Part shown: positions 8,482 through 17,550 of the stretch, in pieces
Numbering within the stretch: the first letter of the stretch is position 1
How the letters are laid out: each line of letters begins with the position of its first letter
From: Chamaesiphon sp031376885
Lineage (GTDB): Bacteria > Cyanobacteriota > Cyanobacteriia > Cyanobacteriales > Chamaesiphonaceae
Reading direction: 5' to 3'
DNA length: 48,838 bases
Assembly: GCA_031376885.1 (NCBI GenBank)
Contig: JANMEL010000128.1
Coordinates: 1 to 48,838 of the forward strand
Translations under genes and position numbers: made by a program
The notes under the pieces: model-generated
The model's database searches: none
Told to the model about the DNA's origin: nothing
The model's input: the letters and a program-made list of their open reading frames with translations, nothing else

Positions 8482-9061
8482 GAGGGGTGAGGGAAGTTTC
8501 TGATACTTTTAACCGCGACATTTATCGACATCATGGATATCTTGAATGTCCAGTACGACATCACCAAGTGAATTGGTGAAGGTGGTATCCCACATTGCCT
8601 TGAGCAAAAACCCAAGGCTCTAAAGATTATTCTTTTTAACGCCGGAACCGATGGTTACACAAGCTTTGATTAATCTATTACCATTCTACACCAGCGTTGG
8701 ATGCCACATCAAGTGCCCCCGATGTCTTGAATGTCTATGATGTTAGTGAATTTAATCTCCTATTCCCAGCTCCTTAACCTGTTCGATTTCTATATTCATC
8801 TTGTTTGGTATCTTTGTGTATTATTACGCCAAATTGCTGGGATGAGAATCTCTCTACTATCTTGCCAAACCCTGGGGATCCTCGCTAAAACGTCAAATTA
8901 AGTTTTCTGCTACAGGATCTAGCCTTCGAGGGATCTCTCTTGACGTAATATCTCCTAGAGCGAATCGAAGCTACGTTAAAATGAAATTGGATGAGAGGGC
9001 TAGATCTAGCCAATTCACCCTTGAAATTATGATGGTTTTTAACTTTTAAAATTTACTATTT
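8482..9061. other. Divergent intergenic region between ureD and the TPR gene
   Basis: These 580 bases separate the minus-strand urease genes from the plus-strand TPR gene and must contain both promoters, though no strong -35/-10 pair stands out. A very short minus-strand ORF (8509-8595, 28 codons, ending DIQDIHDVDKCRG) sits just before ureD. A second place (about 8720-8745) also encodes DIQDI on the minus strand. No other gene is supported. Confidence 0.4.
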
Positions 9062-10198
9062 ATGCACAAATCATTAATTATTATTAGTTCGGCTACTGCG
9101 ATCGCGATCGCAGTATTTTCGCCGATCGTTCTAGCTAAATCCACCAATGAAACTACTATTTATAAAAATGGTGGCTTGCTGACAGATCGCCAAATCGCCC
9201 AGAATTCACCCCGACAGGCGGATGAACTCCTGACATCAGGAAATCAAAAGTTTCGGAGTGGAAATTATCCAGGCGCGATCGCGGATTTTTCTGAGGCGAT
9301 TAAATTCAATCCCAATTTTGAGAAAGCTTTTTATAATCGGGGGATCGCTCGCGATCGCATCGGCGATCGAACTAATGCGCTCGAAGACTATAACCAAGTC
9401 ATCAAACTTTCACCAAGAAATAGTTATGCTTATTTTAATCGCGGCGTAAATCGCGACAAATCTGGCGATAAACAAGGTGCCTTAACTGATTTCGATCGAG
9501 CGATCGAAATCGATCCCCAATATATTGATGCCTATCTCAATCGCGGTAGTCTCCATGATGAATTAGGCAACTTTAAAGCAGCTAATCTAGATTTCTCCCA
9601 AATCATCCTCCTCAAACCAAACGATTCTGATGCTTATCTCAATCGGGGCTGGATTCGGTTCAAACTAGCGGATAAACAAGGCGCAATCCAAGACTATACC
9701 GAAGCGATTAAAGCCAATCCCAACTACTATCTAGCATATCACAACCGAGGTTGGACAAAAGCTAACCTCGGCGATAACAAAGGTGCAATGCTTGATTTCG
9801 ATCGAGCGATCCTTCTCGCCCCAAACTATTATCTCGCCTACTATAATCGCGGGAATACTCGGCGTTCATTTGGTGATTATGCTGGAGCGATCTCTGATTA
9901 CGATCGCTCCATTCAATTAAAACCCCAATCCGCTGCTGCCTACAATAATCGAGGATTAGCAAAAAAAAGACTCAAAGATTTACCTGGGGCAATTGCTGAC
10001 TACAACGAGGCGATTAAATTGAATATCAATTTAGCCGAAGCTTATTACAATCGCGGGGTAGTGCTGCGGGAAAATGGAGATCGAAAAACTGCTGTGAGTG
10101 ACTTTCAACTAGCCGCAAAATTATATCAGCAACAAGGCTATCGCCGAGAATACGCCAATGCACTCAAGTTAGCAAAACAAGCTCAACAGGGTAGATAG
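9062..10198 (+). CDS. Exported tetratricopeptide repeat protein
   Basis: 378 residues. The N-terminus is a likely signal peptide (MHKSLIIISSATAIAIAVFS, cleavage after VLA near residue 25), so the protein probably works in the periplasm or outer membrane space. From about residue 50 to 365 come nine consecutive 34-residue TPR units of the form AYxNRGxxxxxLGDxxGAIxDYxxAIxLxPxx, a scaffold for protein-protein binding. The high NRG content is typical of cyanobacterial TPR proteins. No catalytic domain is visible. It stands upstream of kaiA, but a hairpin and 125 bases separate them, so I see no reason to link it to the clock. Confidence 0.9.
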   Translation: MHKSLIIISSATAIAIAVFSPIVLAKSTNETTIYKNGGLLTDRQIAQNSPRQADELLTSGNQKFRSGNYPGAIADFSEAIKFNPNFEKAFYNRGIARDRIGDRTNALEDYNQVIKLSPRNSYAYFNRGVNRDKSGDKQGALTDFDRAIEIDPQYIDAYLNRGSLHDELGNFKAANLDFSQIILLKPNDSDAYLNRGWIRFKLADKQGAIQDYTEAIKANPNYYLAYHNRGWTKANLGDNKGAMLDFDRAILLAPNYYLAYYNRGNTRRSFGDYAGAISDYDRSIQLKPQSAAAYNNRGLAKKRLKDLPGAIADYNEAIKLNINLAEAYYNRGVVLRENGDRKTAVSDFQLAAKLYQQQGYRREYANALKLAKQAQQGR

Positions 10199-10225
10199 CC
10201 AGGGGTAAGGGGTGAGGGATCGGTT

Positions 10226-10259
10226 GTCAGGGGTTAGTTTTGATTCGCTGACCCCTGAC
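10226..10259. repeat. Inverted repeat between the TPR gene and kaiA
   Basis: GTCAGGGGTTAG (10226-10237) pairs with CTGACCCCTGAC (10248-10259): 12 bp with one G-U pair and a 10-base loop, 28 bases after the TPR stop. There is no T run after it, so it may be a repeat or a weak terminator. Confidence 0.6.
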
Positions 10260-10323
10260 CCTTGACCCCCGATAATGTTATAATTCTCATACCTCTGGGT
10301 GAAACACTTAGTCCAAATCTATT

Positions 10324-11196
10324 TTGTCTGCTCCTCTATCAATTGCAATTTTAGCCGATTCCCCAGAAATATCTCCATTATTAGCTCAGTACCTAAGTGC
10401 AGAGCCACATGTATGGAGATATTTTGACGATGAGTTAAAATTTTTGGCTCATGTTGAAGCTGATAAGCAAGAGCTAGATTGTCTAGTTTTTCAAGCGCAG
10501 AGTCAGTTGCTACCAGCACTCGATCGACTGTACGATCGCTGTATTTTGCTGCCGATAGTGATCGTGCTAGGATTAGATGCCAATCCAGCTAATTCTACTC
10601 CGCCAACAACTACAGGCTATGTCTACCAACCCTATGAAGTCATTTTAGCAGCAGCTAACCTGTCAGAAATCGGTAGTGCGATCGACAAAGCCATCGCCAA
10701 ATTCTTGAAACTAGATTCCCCTACCCCCGCCGCCGACAACCTCCAAACTAGCCAAATCGAGTCCCACATCGTCACCCCCAACTTCTTGCTCCAGAAACAA
10801 CGTCGGCTCTCCGACAAGCTCAAGGAGCGGCTGGGATACCTAGCAGTTTACTACAAACGCAATCCCCGTCAATTTTTTCGTCACCTCGATCGAGCGCAGA
10901 AAGAAGAAGTTCTCACTGACTTAAAGTCACAATACCGCAAAATAGTCCTAGACTATTTCGACGAAAGTGGTGAAAGTAATGAAACCATCGATGAATTTGT
11001 GAGTGGAGTCTTCTTTACCGATCTTTCCGTGTCCGAAATTGTCAAGATTCACATGGAATTGATGGAAGAATTCTCCAAACAGTTAAAATTGGAAGGGCGG
11101 AGCGAAGATATCTTGCTCGACTATCGGCTTACTCTGATCGATGTGATCGCCCATCTGTGCGAACTTTATCGTCGATCGGTACCACAGGCAGGATAA
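10324..11196 (+). CDS. kaiA: Circadian clock protein KaiA
   Basis: KaiA binds the C-terminal tail of KaiC and stimulates KaiC autophosphorylation. The 290 residues are the full-length two-domain form: a degenerate receiver-like N-terminal domain (about 1-135) and the C-terminal KaiC-binding four-helix domain, with ERLGYLAVYYKRNP, KIHMELMEEFSKQL, EGRSEDILLDYRLT and DVIAHLCELYRRS strongly conserved. The start is inferred as TTG at 10324, because the in-frame TAG at 10309-10311 excludes any upstream ATG or GTG and MSAPLSIAIL fits the usual opening. kaiB follows 191 bases later, leaving room for a separate kaiBC promoter, as in other cyanobacteria. Confidence 0.96.
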   Translation: MSAPLSIAILADSPEISPLLAQYLSAEPHVWRYFDDELKFLAHVEADKQELDCLVFQAQSQLLPALDRLYDRCILLPIVIVLGLDANPANSTPPTTTGYVYQPYEVILAAANLSEIGSAIDKAIAKFLKLDSPTPAADNLQTSQIESHIVTPNFLLQKQRRLSDKLKERLGYLAVYYKRNPRQFFRHLDRAQKEEVLTDLKSQYRKIVLDYFDESGESNETIDEFVSGVFFTDLSVSEIVKIHMELMEEFSKQLKLEGRSEDILLDYRLTLIDVIAHLCELYRRSVPQAG

Positions 11197-11387
11197 TATG
11201 GATAAATTGCCAGATCTCTACAACATATTTTATGACCATCCTCGATCGATTGTCTAACTACACTTCGACCTAAAATTAGCTTCGCCAGTAGCTTACCCAT
11301 AAGTAAAGGTGGAAATTGTACCAACAGCTCAGAAATGCATGGGAACGAATCTAAATATTCTCCCTTTAATAACTAACAGTTAAACTT

Positions 11388-11702
11388 ATGAGCCTCCTAA
11401 TGAAAACTTATGTCCTAAAGCTTTATGTTGCAGGCAATACACCAAATTCAGTTAGAGCACTCCGAACCCTCAAGAATATTCTAGAAGAAGAATTCAAAGG
11501 CGTTTATGCTCTTAAAGTAATTGATGTATTAAAAAATCCTCAACTCGCAGAAGAAGACAAAATTTTGGCGACACCAACCCTTTCTAAAGTTTTACCGCTC
11601 CCAGTTCGCAAAATCATTGGCGATCTATCCGATCGTGAAAAAGTATTAATTGGGTTAGATCTTCTCTACGAAGAACTATCCGAACGAGATGGAGAATATT
11701 AG
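11388..11702 (+). CDS. kaiB: Circadian clock protein KaiB
   Basis: KaiB is the thioredoxin-like, fold-switching clock protein that binds the KaiC CI ring and sequesters KaiA during the dephosphorylation phase. The 104 residues are nearly identical in pattern to known KaiB: YVLKLYVAGNTPNSVRAL, VIDVLKNPQLAEEDKILATP, and KIIGDLSDREKVLIGLDLL. The start could be 11388 (MSLLMKTY) or the ATG four codons later; the longer form matches the usual spacing before KTY. It is followed by kaiC after 113 bases. Confidence 0.97.
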   Translation: MSLLMKTYVLKLYVAGNTPNSVRALRTLKNILEEEFKGVYALKVIDVLKNPQLAEEDKILATPTLSKVLPLPVRKIIGDLSDREKVLIGLDLLYEELSERDGEY

Positions 11703-11815
11703 GACTCTAATTCGTCGATCCCCATCCTTATTTTAAGATTCGATCGCCTTAGAGTAGCTAATTTTTAACAATCTCAACTCTGTTGTTTATCTAGCAATTC
11801 TTCAACATCTCAGCA

Positions 11816-13369
11816 ATGACCAGTACCAATCAAATAGCAGAATCAACGTCATGTCTTTTGGGCGTGCAGAAAATTCCCACGATGATTGAGGGTTTCGATG
11901 ATATCTCTCATGGTGGCTTACCCGTTGGCAGAACAACCATTATCAGTGGGACATCTGGAACTGGCAAAACCATGCTAGCCGTACAGTTTCTCTACAATGG
12001 GATTCACTACTTTGGGGAATCTGGTATCTTTGTTACCTTTGAAGAATCACCCGCTGATATCATCAAAAATGCCTATAGTTTCGGTTGGGATCTGCAAAAA
12101 CTGATCGATGAAGCAAAGTTATTTATCCTTGATGCTTCTCCCGATCCCGAAGGTCAAGAAGTGGTCGGTAGTTTCGATCTTTCTGCTTTGATCGAGCGCA
12201 TTAATTACGCTATCAACAAATATAAAGCCAAGCGAGTCTCGATCGATTCCGTCACCGCTATTTTCCAGCAATATGATGCTGCATCAGTAGTCAGACGCGA
12301 AATCTTCCGATTGGTAGCAAGGCTTAAACAAATGGGTGCTACTACAGTCATGACTACCGAACGAGTGGAGGAATACGGCCCAGTTGCGCGGTTTGGCGTA
12401 GAAGAATTTGTCTCTGATAATGTGGCGATCGTCCGTAATGTGCTAGAGGGAGAACGCCGTCGCCGGACGATCGAAATCCTCAAGCTACGCGGTACGACGC
12501 ACATGAAAGGCGAATACCCATTCACCATCACTAACAACGGGATTAATATCTTCCCATTGGGGGCAATGCGCCTCACCCAGAAGTCTTCTAATGTACGGGT
12601 ATCATCTGGGGTCAAAAGGTTGGATGAGATGTGTGGAGGGGGTTATTTCAAGGATTCGATCGTCTTGGCAACAGGCGCGACAGGTACGGGCAAAACTCTG
12701 TTGGTGAGTAAGTTTATTCAGGAAGCTTGTTTGACTGGGGAAAAGGCGATTTTGTTTGCCTATGAGGAGTCGCGAGCGCAGTTGTCTAGGAATGCGTCTT
12801 CGTGGGGGATTGATTTTGAGGAGCTAGAGCACCAAGGATTGCTCAAGATTTTGTGTACTTATCCAGAGTCAGCCGGATTGGAAGATCATTTACAGATTAT
12901 CAAGTCGGAGATTGCCGAATTCAAACCCGCACGGATTGCGGTTGATTCTTTATCGGCTTTGGCGCGAGGGGTGAGTAATAATTCTTTTCGTCAGTTTGTG
13001 ATTGGGGTCACAGGTTACGCAAAGCAGGAGGAAATTACGGGATTTTTTACTAATACTTCTGACCAATTTATGGGATCTAATTCGATTACCGATTCCCACA
13101 TTTCGACGATCACTGATACGATTTTGATGCTTCAGTATGTAGAGATTCGGGGCGAGATGGCACGGGCATTAAATGTGTTCAAAATGCGCGGCTCTTGGCA
13201 CGATAACGGTATCCACGAATACACAATTAGTAAGGATGGGGCAGAAATTAAAGATTCTTTCCGCAATTACGAGGGGATTATTAGTGGCTCTCCGAGTCGA
13301 ATTGCCATCGATGAAAAATCCGAACTATCGCGGATCGTCAGAGGAGTCAGTGAAAAATTGGATGGTTAG
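11816..13369 (+). CDS. kaiC: Circadian clock ATPase/kinase KaiC
   Basis: KaiC is the hexameric core of the cyanobacterial oscillator, with an ATPase in CI and autokinase/autophosphatase in CII. 517 residues, the expected length. CI Walker A GTSGTGKT is at residues 45-52, with the catalytic Glu pair in VTFEES (about 76-77); CII Walker A is GATGTGKT. The phosphorylation segment ITDSHISTITDT is intact, with the paired Ser and Thr at about 430-431. The A-loop and tail that bind KaiA (ISGSPSRIAIDEKSELSRIV) are present. Nothing is missing, so the clock is predicted to be functional. Signalling partners such as SasA or RpaA are not in the window. Confidence 0.98.
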   Translation: MTSTNQIAESTSCLLGVQKIPTMIEGFDDISHGGLPVGRTTIISGTSGTGKTMLAVQFLYNGIHYFGESGIFVTFEESPADIIKNAYSFGWDLQKLIDEAKLFILDASPDPEGQEVVGSFDLSALIERINYAINKYKAKRVSIDSVTAIFQQYDAASVVRREIFRLVARLKQMGATTVMTTERVEEYGPVARFGVEEFVSDNVAIVRNVLEGERRRRTIEILKLRGTTHMKGEYPFTITNNGINIFPLGAMRLTQKSSNVRVSSGVKRLDEMCGGGYFKDSIVLATGATGTGKTLLVSKFIQEACLTGEKAILFAYEESRAQLSRNASSWGIDFEELEHQGLLKILCTYPESAGLEDHLQIIKSEIAEFKPARIAVDSLSALARGVSNNSFRQFVIGVTGYAKQEEITGFFTNTSDQFMGSNSITDSHISTITDTILMLQYVEIRGEMARALNVFKMRGSWHDNGIHEYTISKDGAEIKDSFRNYEGIISGSPSRIAIDEKSELSRIVRGVSEKLDG

Positions 13370-14241
13370 ATGCGGGCTGAGTCAGCAATACGGCTCTTTC
13401 GGCCGAACCGATCTTGGAGTAGAGTTAGTCACGACTATCGGCGAACGTACCAAATCGGATTCGCTCACGGTCGTGAAACTATACATCCACAAAGTATGAC
13501 CAAAAGAGTAAATACAAATTATCTTTTACGGTAGTGAAACCGGACATCATCAGGACATTGAACGCACTTGTAGGGATAAATATTAGCGAGAGAAATTAAC
13601 CGCTCATATACGCCTCGGCGATGAGCGCGACGAACGCTTGATGTACCGCAATTAGGACATCTAATTCCACTTGAATTAGCAACGCTTGTATTTAACATTA
13701 TTGCTTGTATATACTATTTATTCACAAGCTAGCAGATTCGATCGAGCGGAGTCAACGAACTTAGAAATATCTGAGCTTAATTCAGCCATTTGGCTTATAT
13801 AAACTTGGAACAATTAGGCCCAAATAAAATACAACGAATTATTGAGCCAAAAATATCTGGGTCGATCGCGATTTTGAAATTAAGCAACTACGAGCATTCA
13901 CATCAGAAAATGAGAATATTAGGTAGCTTTGAAAGTCCGATCTGTGCATTGAGCTAAAACAGAGCGTAAATATCTCGATCGGCTGGCACAAACTGTACTC
14001 AGACATGATAGTTTAAGTAGGGGTGTAACGAATTCGACGATTCGCCAAAGGCGACGCTACGCGAACGAACGCGATCGAGCATCGGTATTTAGGCAAAAAA
14101 ATTTCCACCGTAGATACCGCTCCTACGCTCTATGACTGGTTGTTTCTGTGCCTAAATAATTATAGATATCTAACCCCATCCCTTCACCCCTAGGGAAATC
14201 CTGCAAGCAAGCTAATTCGATTCCAGTGAGGAATATTTTAT
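13370..14241. other. Long spacer after kaiC
   Basis: Of these 872 bases only 13519-13698 (minus) looks coding. I see no clear terminator after kaiC. The stretch 14040-14080 contains words such as GGCGACGCTACGCGAACG that recur in cyanobacterial intergenic repeats. The region just before the RRM gene ends with GTGAGGA, a plausible ribosome site for 14242. The rest is unassigned. Confidence 0.5.
13519..13698 (-). CDS. Small zinc-ribbon protein
   Basis: A 59-residue reading frame opens at ATG 13696-13698 and ends with TAA at 13519-13521. It contains CPNCG at residues 14-18 and CVQC at residues 45-48, giving a C-x2-C ... C-x2-C zinc ribbon, with RRAHRRGVYERLISLANIYP between them, and ends FHYRKR. 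Short proteins of this plan (two CxxC knuckles around an R-x-H-R-R-G-x-x-E helix) are, to my knowledge, widespread in cyanobacteria without assigned function. The Cys spacing, basic character and composition make it a real gene in my view, though no strong ribosome site is visible. Confidence 0.7.
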   Translation of the reverse strand: MLNTSVANSSGIRCPNCGTSSVRRAHRRGVYERLISLANIYPYKCVQCPDDVRFHYRKR

Positions 14242-14787
14242 ATGTCTATTCGTTTATATGTCGGCAATTTACCCAAAACTGACGTAGAGCGCGAAGATCT
14301 TCAAGCTATCTTCGTCGAAGTAGGTGAACTCATCTCTGTCAAAACGATCAAAGATCGAAAAACTGGTAAATGTCGCGGCTTCGGCTTTGTGACTGTAGAA
14401 ACGGAGGAACAGGCCGATCGGATTATCGAGCTATATCATGGGACAATGTTCCAAGATTTGGCACTATCGATCGAAAAAGCTCTGCCAAAAGCGAAAGGGC
14501 AAGAAGATGACGATGGCGACTCTAGCGAACCCAAAACACCCAAAGAACCTAGCACTGTACCCAAACCTACTCTGAGCATCAATAAAGTAGCTAGCACCAC
14601 TGAAACACCTCGCCGTAGCAGTGGCGGTGGGAAAAAAGGTGGGCGCAAAGAGAACAACAAGGGCAACAGCAGCACCAACACTAACACTAATACCACCGCT
14701 ACTACTGAGAGCTTCCAACCAGATCCTCGTTGGGCGGGTAAATTAGCCGAACTCAAGGATAAATTAGCTCAATCTGGCAACGCCTAA
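14242..14787 (+). CDS. RRM-type RNA-binding protein
   Basis: 181 residues. A single RNA recognition motif fills residues 1-80: RNP2 is LYVGNLP (5-11) and RNP1 is CRGFGFVTV (about 48-56), both with the aromatic residues needed to stack on RNA. Then comes a low-complexity linker rich in Pro, Thr, Ser, Gly, Lys and Asn (about 90-155) and a conserved short tail, PDPRWAGKLAELKDKLAQ. This is the layout of cyanobacterial Rbp proteins, some of which are cold-induced or guide mRNAs to thylakoids; which role applies here cannot be read. An intrinsic terminator follows at 14854. Confidence 0.92.
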   Translation: MSIRLYVGNLPKTDVEREDLQAIFVEVGELISVKTIKDRKTGKCRGFGFVTVETEEQADRIIELYHGTMFQDLALSIEKALPKAKGQEDDDGDSSEPKTPKEPSTVPKPTLSINKVASTTETPRRSSGGGKKGGRKENNKGNSSTNTNTNTTATTESFQPDPRWAGKLAELKDKLAQSGNA

Positions 14788-14853
14788 TTCGTCTTACTTC
14801 AGACGTAAAGAGGGGAAATCAGACTGCAATTGCTTGCAGGTAAATTTAACGAG

Positions 14854-14887
14854 ATTGCTGGGATTTAGATCTCTAGCAATTTTTTTG
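14854..14887 (+). terminator. Intrinsic terminator after the RRM gene
   Basis: ATTGCTGG (14854-14861) pairs with CTAGCAAT (14873-14880), with one G-U pair, and is followed at once by a run of six or more T (14880-14886). It lies 67 bases after the RRM stop. Confidence 0.65.
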
Positions 14888-14924
14888 TGGAGGTTATCGG
14901 TTTTAAATTTTAATTGCGATGAGA

Positions 14925-14944
14925 GGGCAATTCATCAATTGCCC
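14925..14944. repeat. Short palindrome related to the 4.6-kb palindrome
   Basis: GGGCAATT at 14925-14932 and AATTGCCC at 14937-14944 are reverse complements around a CATC centre, followed by CCTAC. The inner part matches the centre of the perfect palindrome at 4608-4659, so both belong to one repeat family. Confidence 0.75.
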
Positions 14945-15101
14945 CTACTGAGTAAAAACTAGATCGCTCATCCTTGGAAAACACCCTCTCAAGAGAGTAT
15001 GGCAATAATAGAGCAAGGATTGAATAAATTAATCGATCGATATCGCTCGAAGGATCCATCCCAAGTAGCGGGCGATAACCCACCCAATTTACCTCACACT
15101 C

Positions 15102-17435
15102 ATGCCAAAAACTAGCATCGAACCGACTACTGCTACGATCGTTCTTGACGTAGAGGGGATGAAATGTGCCGGATGTGTCCGAGCCGTGGAAAAACATCTT
15201 ACCGATCGACCTGGGGTAAAATCTGCCTGTGTGAATCTGCTCACAGGGGTGGCTGCCATCGTCACAGAGCCGGATCTAATCACTGCCGATGCTTTGGCGG
15301 CAAAACTGACCGATCGCGGCTTTCCCAGTCAACCTCGCACGAGTACAACGCCAAGTAATACCGATCGACAAGCCAAGTATATCCAGGAATCTCAACAGCT
15401 CCTGCGCCAATTGATTACGGCGGGAATATTACTTGTAATATCCGCAGTCGGACATTTTGCTCAACCGACTACTCACCTTCATCACGGTGATGTTAATCCG
15501 CTGAATAACTTTTGGTGGCATTGGGGATTAGCTACTCTAGCGATTATATTTCCAGGGCGATCGATTTTGGTCGATGGTTGGCGGAGTTTGTGGCATGGTA
15601 ATCCGAATATGAATACCTTGGTGGGTTTAGGGACGATTTCGGCTTATACTGCCAGCGTCGTAGCTTTATTGTTGCCAAATTTGGGTTGGGAATGCTTTTT
15701 TGAAGAACCCGTGATGATTATTGGGTTTATCTTACTGGGGCGAACATTAGAACAACAGGCAAAACACCGTGCGGCGAGTGGGTTCGATCGATTATTATCG
15801 CTCCAACCATCGATCGCTCGCTTAGTTAGTATGGATCCAGATCGTCCCCAAGCGATCGAAATACCTGTAGAGCAAGTTAAAGTCGGCGAATATTTGCGAG
15901 TACTTCCAGGCGAGAAGATTCCGGCTGATGGGGCGATTCGGTGGGGTGAGACGACGGTTGATGAATCGCTACTGACGGGTGAATCAATGCCGATTGTCAA
16001 GCAGCTAGGAGATGTAGTTATTGCGGGTACCGTAAATCAATCTGGAGCGATTTCGATCGAAGTTACTCGCATCGGGGATGATACTACTCTGGCTCAAATT
16101 ATCGCTCTGGTGGAAACAGCCCAAACCCGCAAGGCTCCAGTGCAACAGTTGGCGGATACAGTAGCGGGGTATTTTACCTATGGTACGATGTCGATCGCGC
16201 TCCTCACCGCTCTGTTTTGGTATTTTATTGGGATCCATACCCTCAATTTAGATCCCACCATTTCCACCCTCACGCCGCTCAAAACAGCGATCGCCGTGTT
16301 AGTGGTAGCGTGCCCTTGTGCGTTGGGTTTAGCTACGCCTACAGCCATTCTAGTGGGTACGGGGATTGGTGCCGATCGCGGATTATTAATCAAAGGTGGC
16401 GATGTCTTAGAAGCCATCCACCATTTAGACACGATCGTCTTTGACAAAACAGGCACATTAACCATCGGTAAACCCCAAGTCACCGACATTCTCACCATCG
16501 AGGATATCTCCACTACCGAACTATTGCAACTCGCCGCCACTGCCGAAAGTGTCACCAATCATCCGCTGGCGACAGCAATTCAACAGGAAGCAACTAGATT
16601 AGATTTGAGCTTGCTGCCGATTCTCACGGCGCATACAGAAATTGGATTGGGTGTAGAGGCAGAAATTGTTTTAGCCACCCAAACCGCTCTCAAAGTGACG
16701 GTAGGGAATCAACGGTGGTTAGTGGCACAATCGATCGAAGTTGATACCAATTGGTGTACTCAGGCTGAGGTATTGACAAGCCAGGGAAAAACCGTGGTAT
16801 TTGTGGCGATGGGTGGTATAACAATCGGCTTAATCGCCGTCACCGATAAATTGCGGGAAGATGCGATCGCTACTGTGGAGCAATTGCAGGCCATGGGTTT
16901 GAAGGTGGTATTATTAACAGGCGATCGACAAATGGTAGCTGAAGCGATCGGCTCTCAACTCGGCATCACCGAAATTTACGCCGAAGTTCTCCCCCAAGAT
17001 AAAGCGCAAATTATCCAATCCTTACAAACTAATTCCACCATCCCGCGCAAAGTAGCAATGATTGGAGATGGAATCAACGACGCACCTGCTTTAGCTCAAG
17101 CAGATATTGGCATTGCCCTAAATGCTGGTACAGATATGGCGATCGAAGTAGCCGATCTAATCTTAATGCGCGATCGCTTATTTGACGTGGTTTACGCGAT
17201 CGAATTATCCGAATCTACCCTCACCAAAATCAAACAAAATCTCGGTTGGGCGACAATTTATAATCTGATTGGCATTCCCGCCGCTGCCGGATTATTATAC
17301 TGGTATGGATGGGGAGCGATGCTCAGTCCTTCTGCTGCTGGTGCGATGATGGCATTAAGTTCGGTCAGTGTCGTCACCAATTCTCTCCTATTAAGATGGG
17401 GGATTAATATCGATCGAAATCCATTTTCCAAATAG
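15102..17435 (+). CDS. Copper-transporting P1B-type ATPase
   Basis: A membrane pump that moves Cu(I) using ATP; the cyanobacterial relatives are CtaA and PacS. 777 residues. An N-terminal heavy-metal domain holds the metal-binding CAGC (22-25), followed by transmembrane segments, an actuator domain with DESLLTGES, the transmembrane CPC metal site at 404-406, the phosphorylated Asp in DKTGT (448-452), the HP motif in NHPLATAI, and GDGINDAPA (655-663). The last helices contain the MALSS (MxxSS) signature of P1B-1, supporting Cu(I) rather than zinc or cobalt. A His-rich stretch (HLHHGD) lies between the first two helices. Whether it serves import toward thylakoids or efflux cannot be told here; the N-terminal domain reminds me of CtaA. 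Confidence 0.93.
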   Translation: MPKTSIEPTTATIVLDVEGMKCAGCVRAVEKHLTDRPGVKSACVNLLTGVAAIVTEPDLITADALAAKLTDRGFPSQPRTSTTPSNTDRQAKYIQESQQLLRQLITAGILLVISAVGHFAQPTTHLHHGDVNPLNNFWWHWGLATLAIIFPGRSILVDGWRSLWHGNPNMNTLVGLGTISAYTASVVALLLPNLGWECFFEEPVMIIGFILLGRTLEQQAKHRAASGFDRLLSLQPSIARLVSMDPDRPQAIEIPVEQVKVGEYLRVLPGEKIPADGAIRWGETTVDESLLTGESMPIVKQLGDVVIAGTVNQSGAISIEVTRIGDDTTLAQIIALVETAQTRKAPVQQLADTVAGYFTYGTMSIALLTALFWYFIGIHTLNLDPTISTLTPLKTAIAVLVVACPCALGLATPTAILVGTGIGADRGLLIKGGDVLEAIHHLDTIVFDKTGTLTIGKPQVTDILTIEDISTTELLQLAATAESVTNHPLATAIQQEATRLDLSLLPILTAHTEIGLGVEAEIVLATQTALKVTVGNQRWLVAQSIEVDTNWCTQAEVLTSQGKTVVFVAMGGITIGLIAVTDKLREDAIATVEQLQAMGLKVVLLTGDRQMVAEAIGSQLGITEIYAEVLPQDKAQIIQSLQTNSTIPRKVAMIGDGINDAPALAQADIGIALNAGTDMAIEVADLILMRDRLFDVVYAIELSESTLTKIKQNLGWATIYNLIGIPAAAGLLYWYGWGAMLSPSAAGAMMALSSVSVVTNSLLLRWGINIDRNPFSK

Positions 17436-17550
17436 ATTTATGAAACTTCGATCTCCACTAACAACCGATCCGCCAATTTAATGGTTGCGGGATGAGTTTC
17501 GATCGATTTCGACATATAATCAAACTATAGCCAGATGAGAAGCATAACTA

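Larger units (their letters stand above)
14788..15101. other. Spacer between the RRM gene and the copper ATPase
   Basis: Contains the RRM-gene terminator and a palindrome (14925-14944). A 38-codon ORF (14999-15115) overlaps the copper ATPase start by 14 bases; I do not treat it as a proven gene. No promoter was identified with confidence. Confidence 0.4.

Noticed and set aside
8482..9061. NtcA box for the urease genes
   Set aside because: Several GTA and TAC words occur, but none with eight bases between them and a suitable -10 on the minus strand.
13173..13499. 108-codon plus-strand ORF overlapping the 3 prime end of kaiC
   Set aside because: Most of it overlaps the conserved KaiC C-terminus in another frame, and the remainder shows no protein-like pattern.
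14999..15115. 38-codon ORF overlapping the start of the copper ATPase gene
   Set aside because: The peptide has no recognisable features and ends inside the next gene in another frame; a role as leader peptide cannot be supported from sequence.
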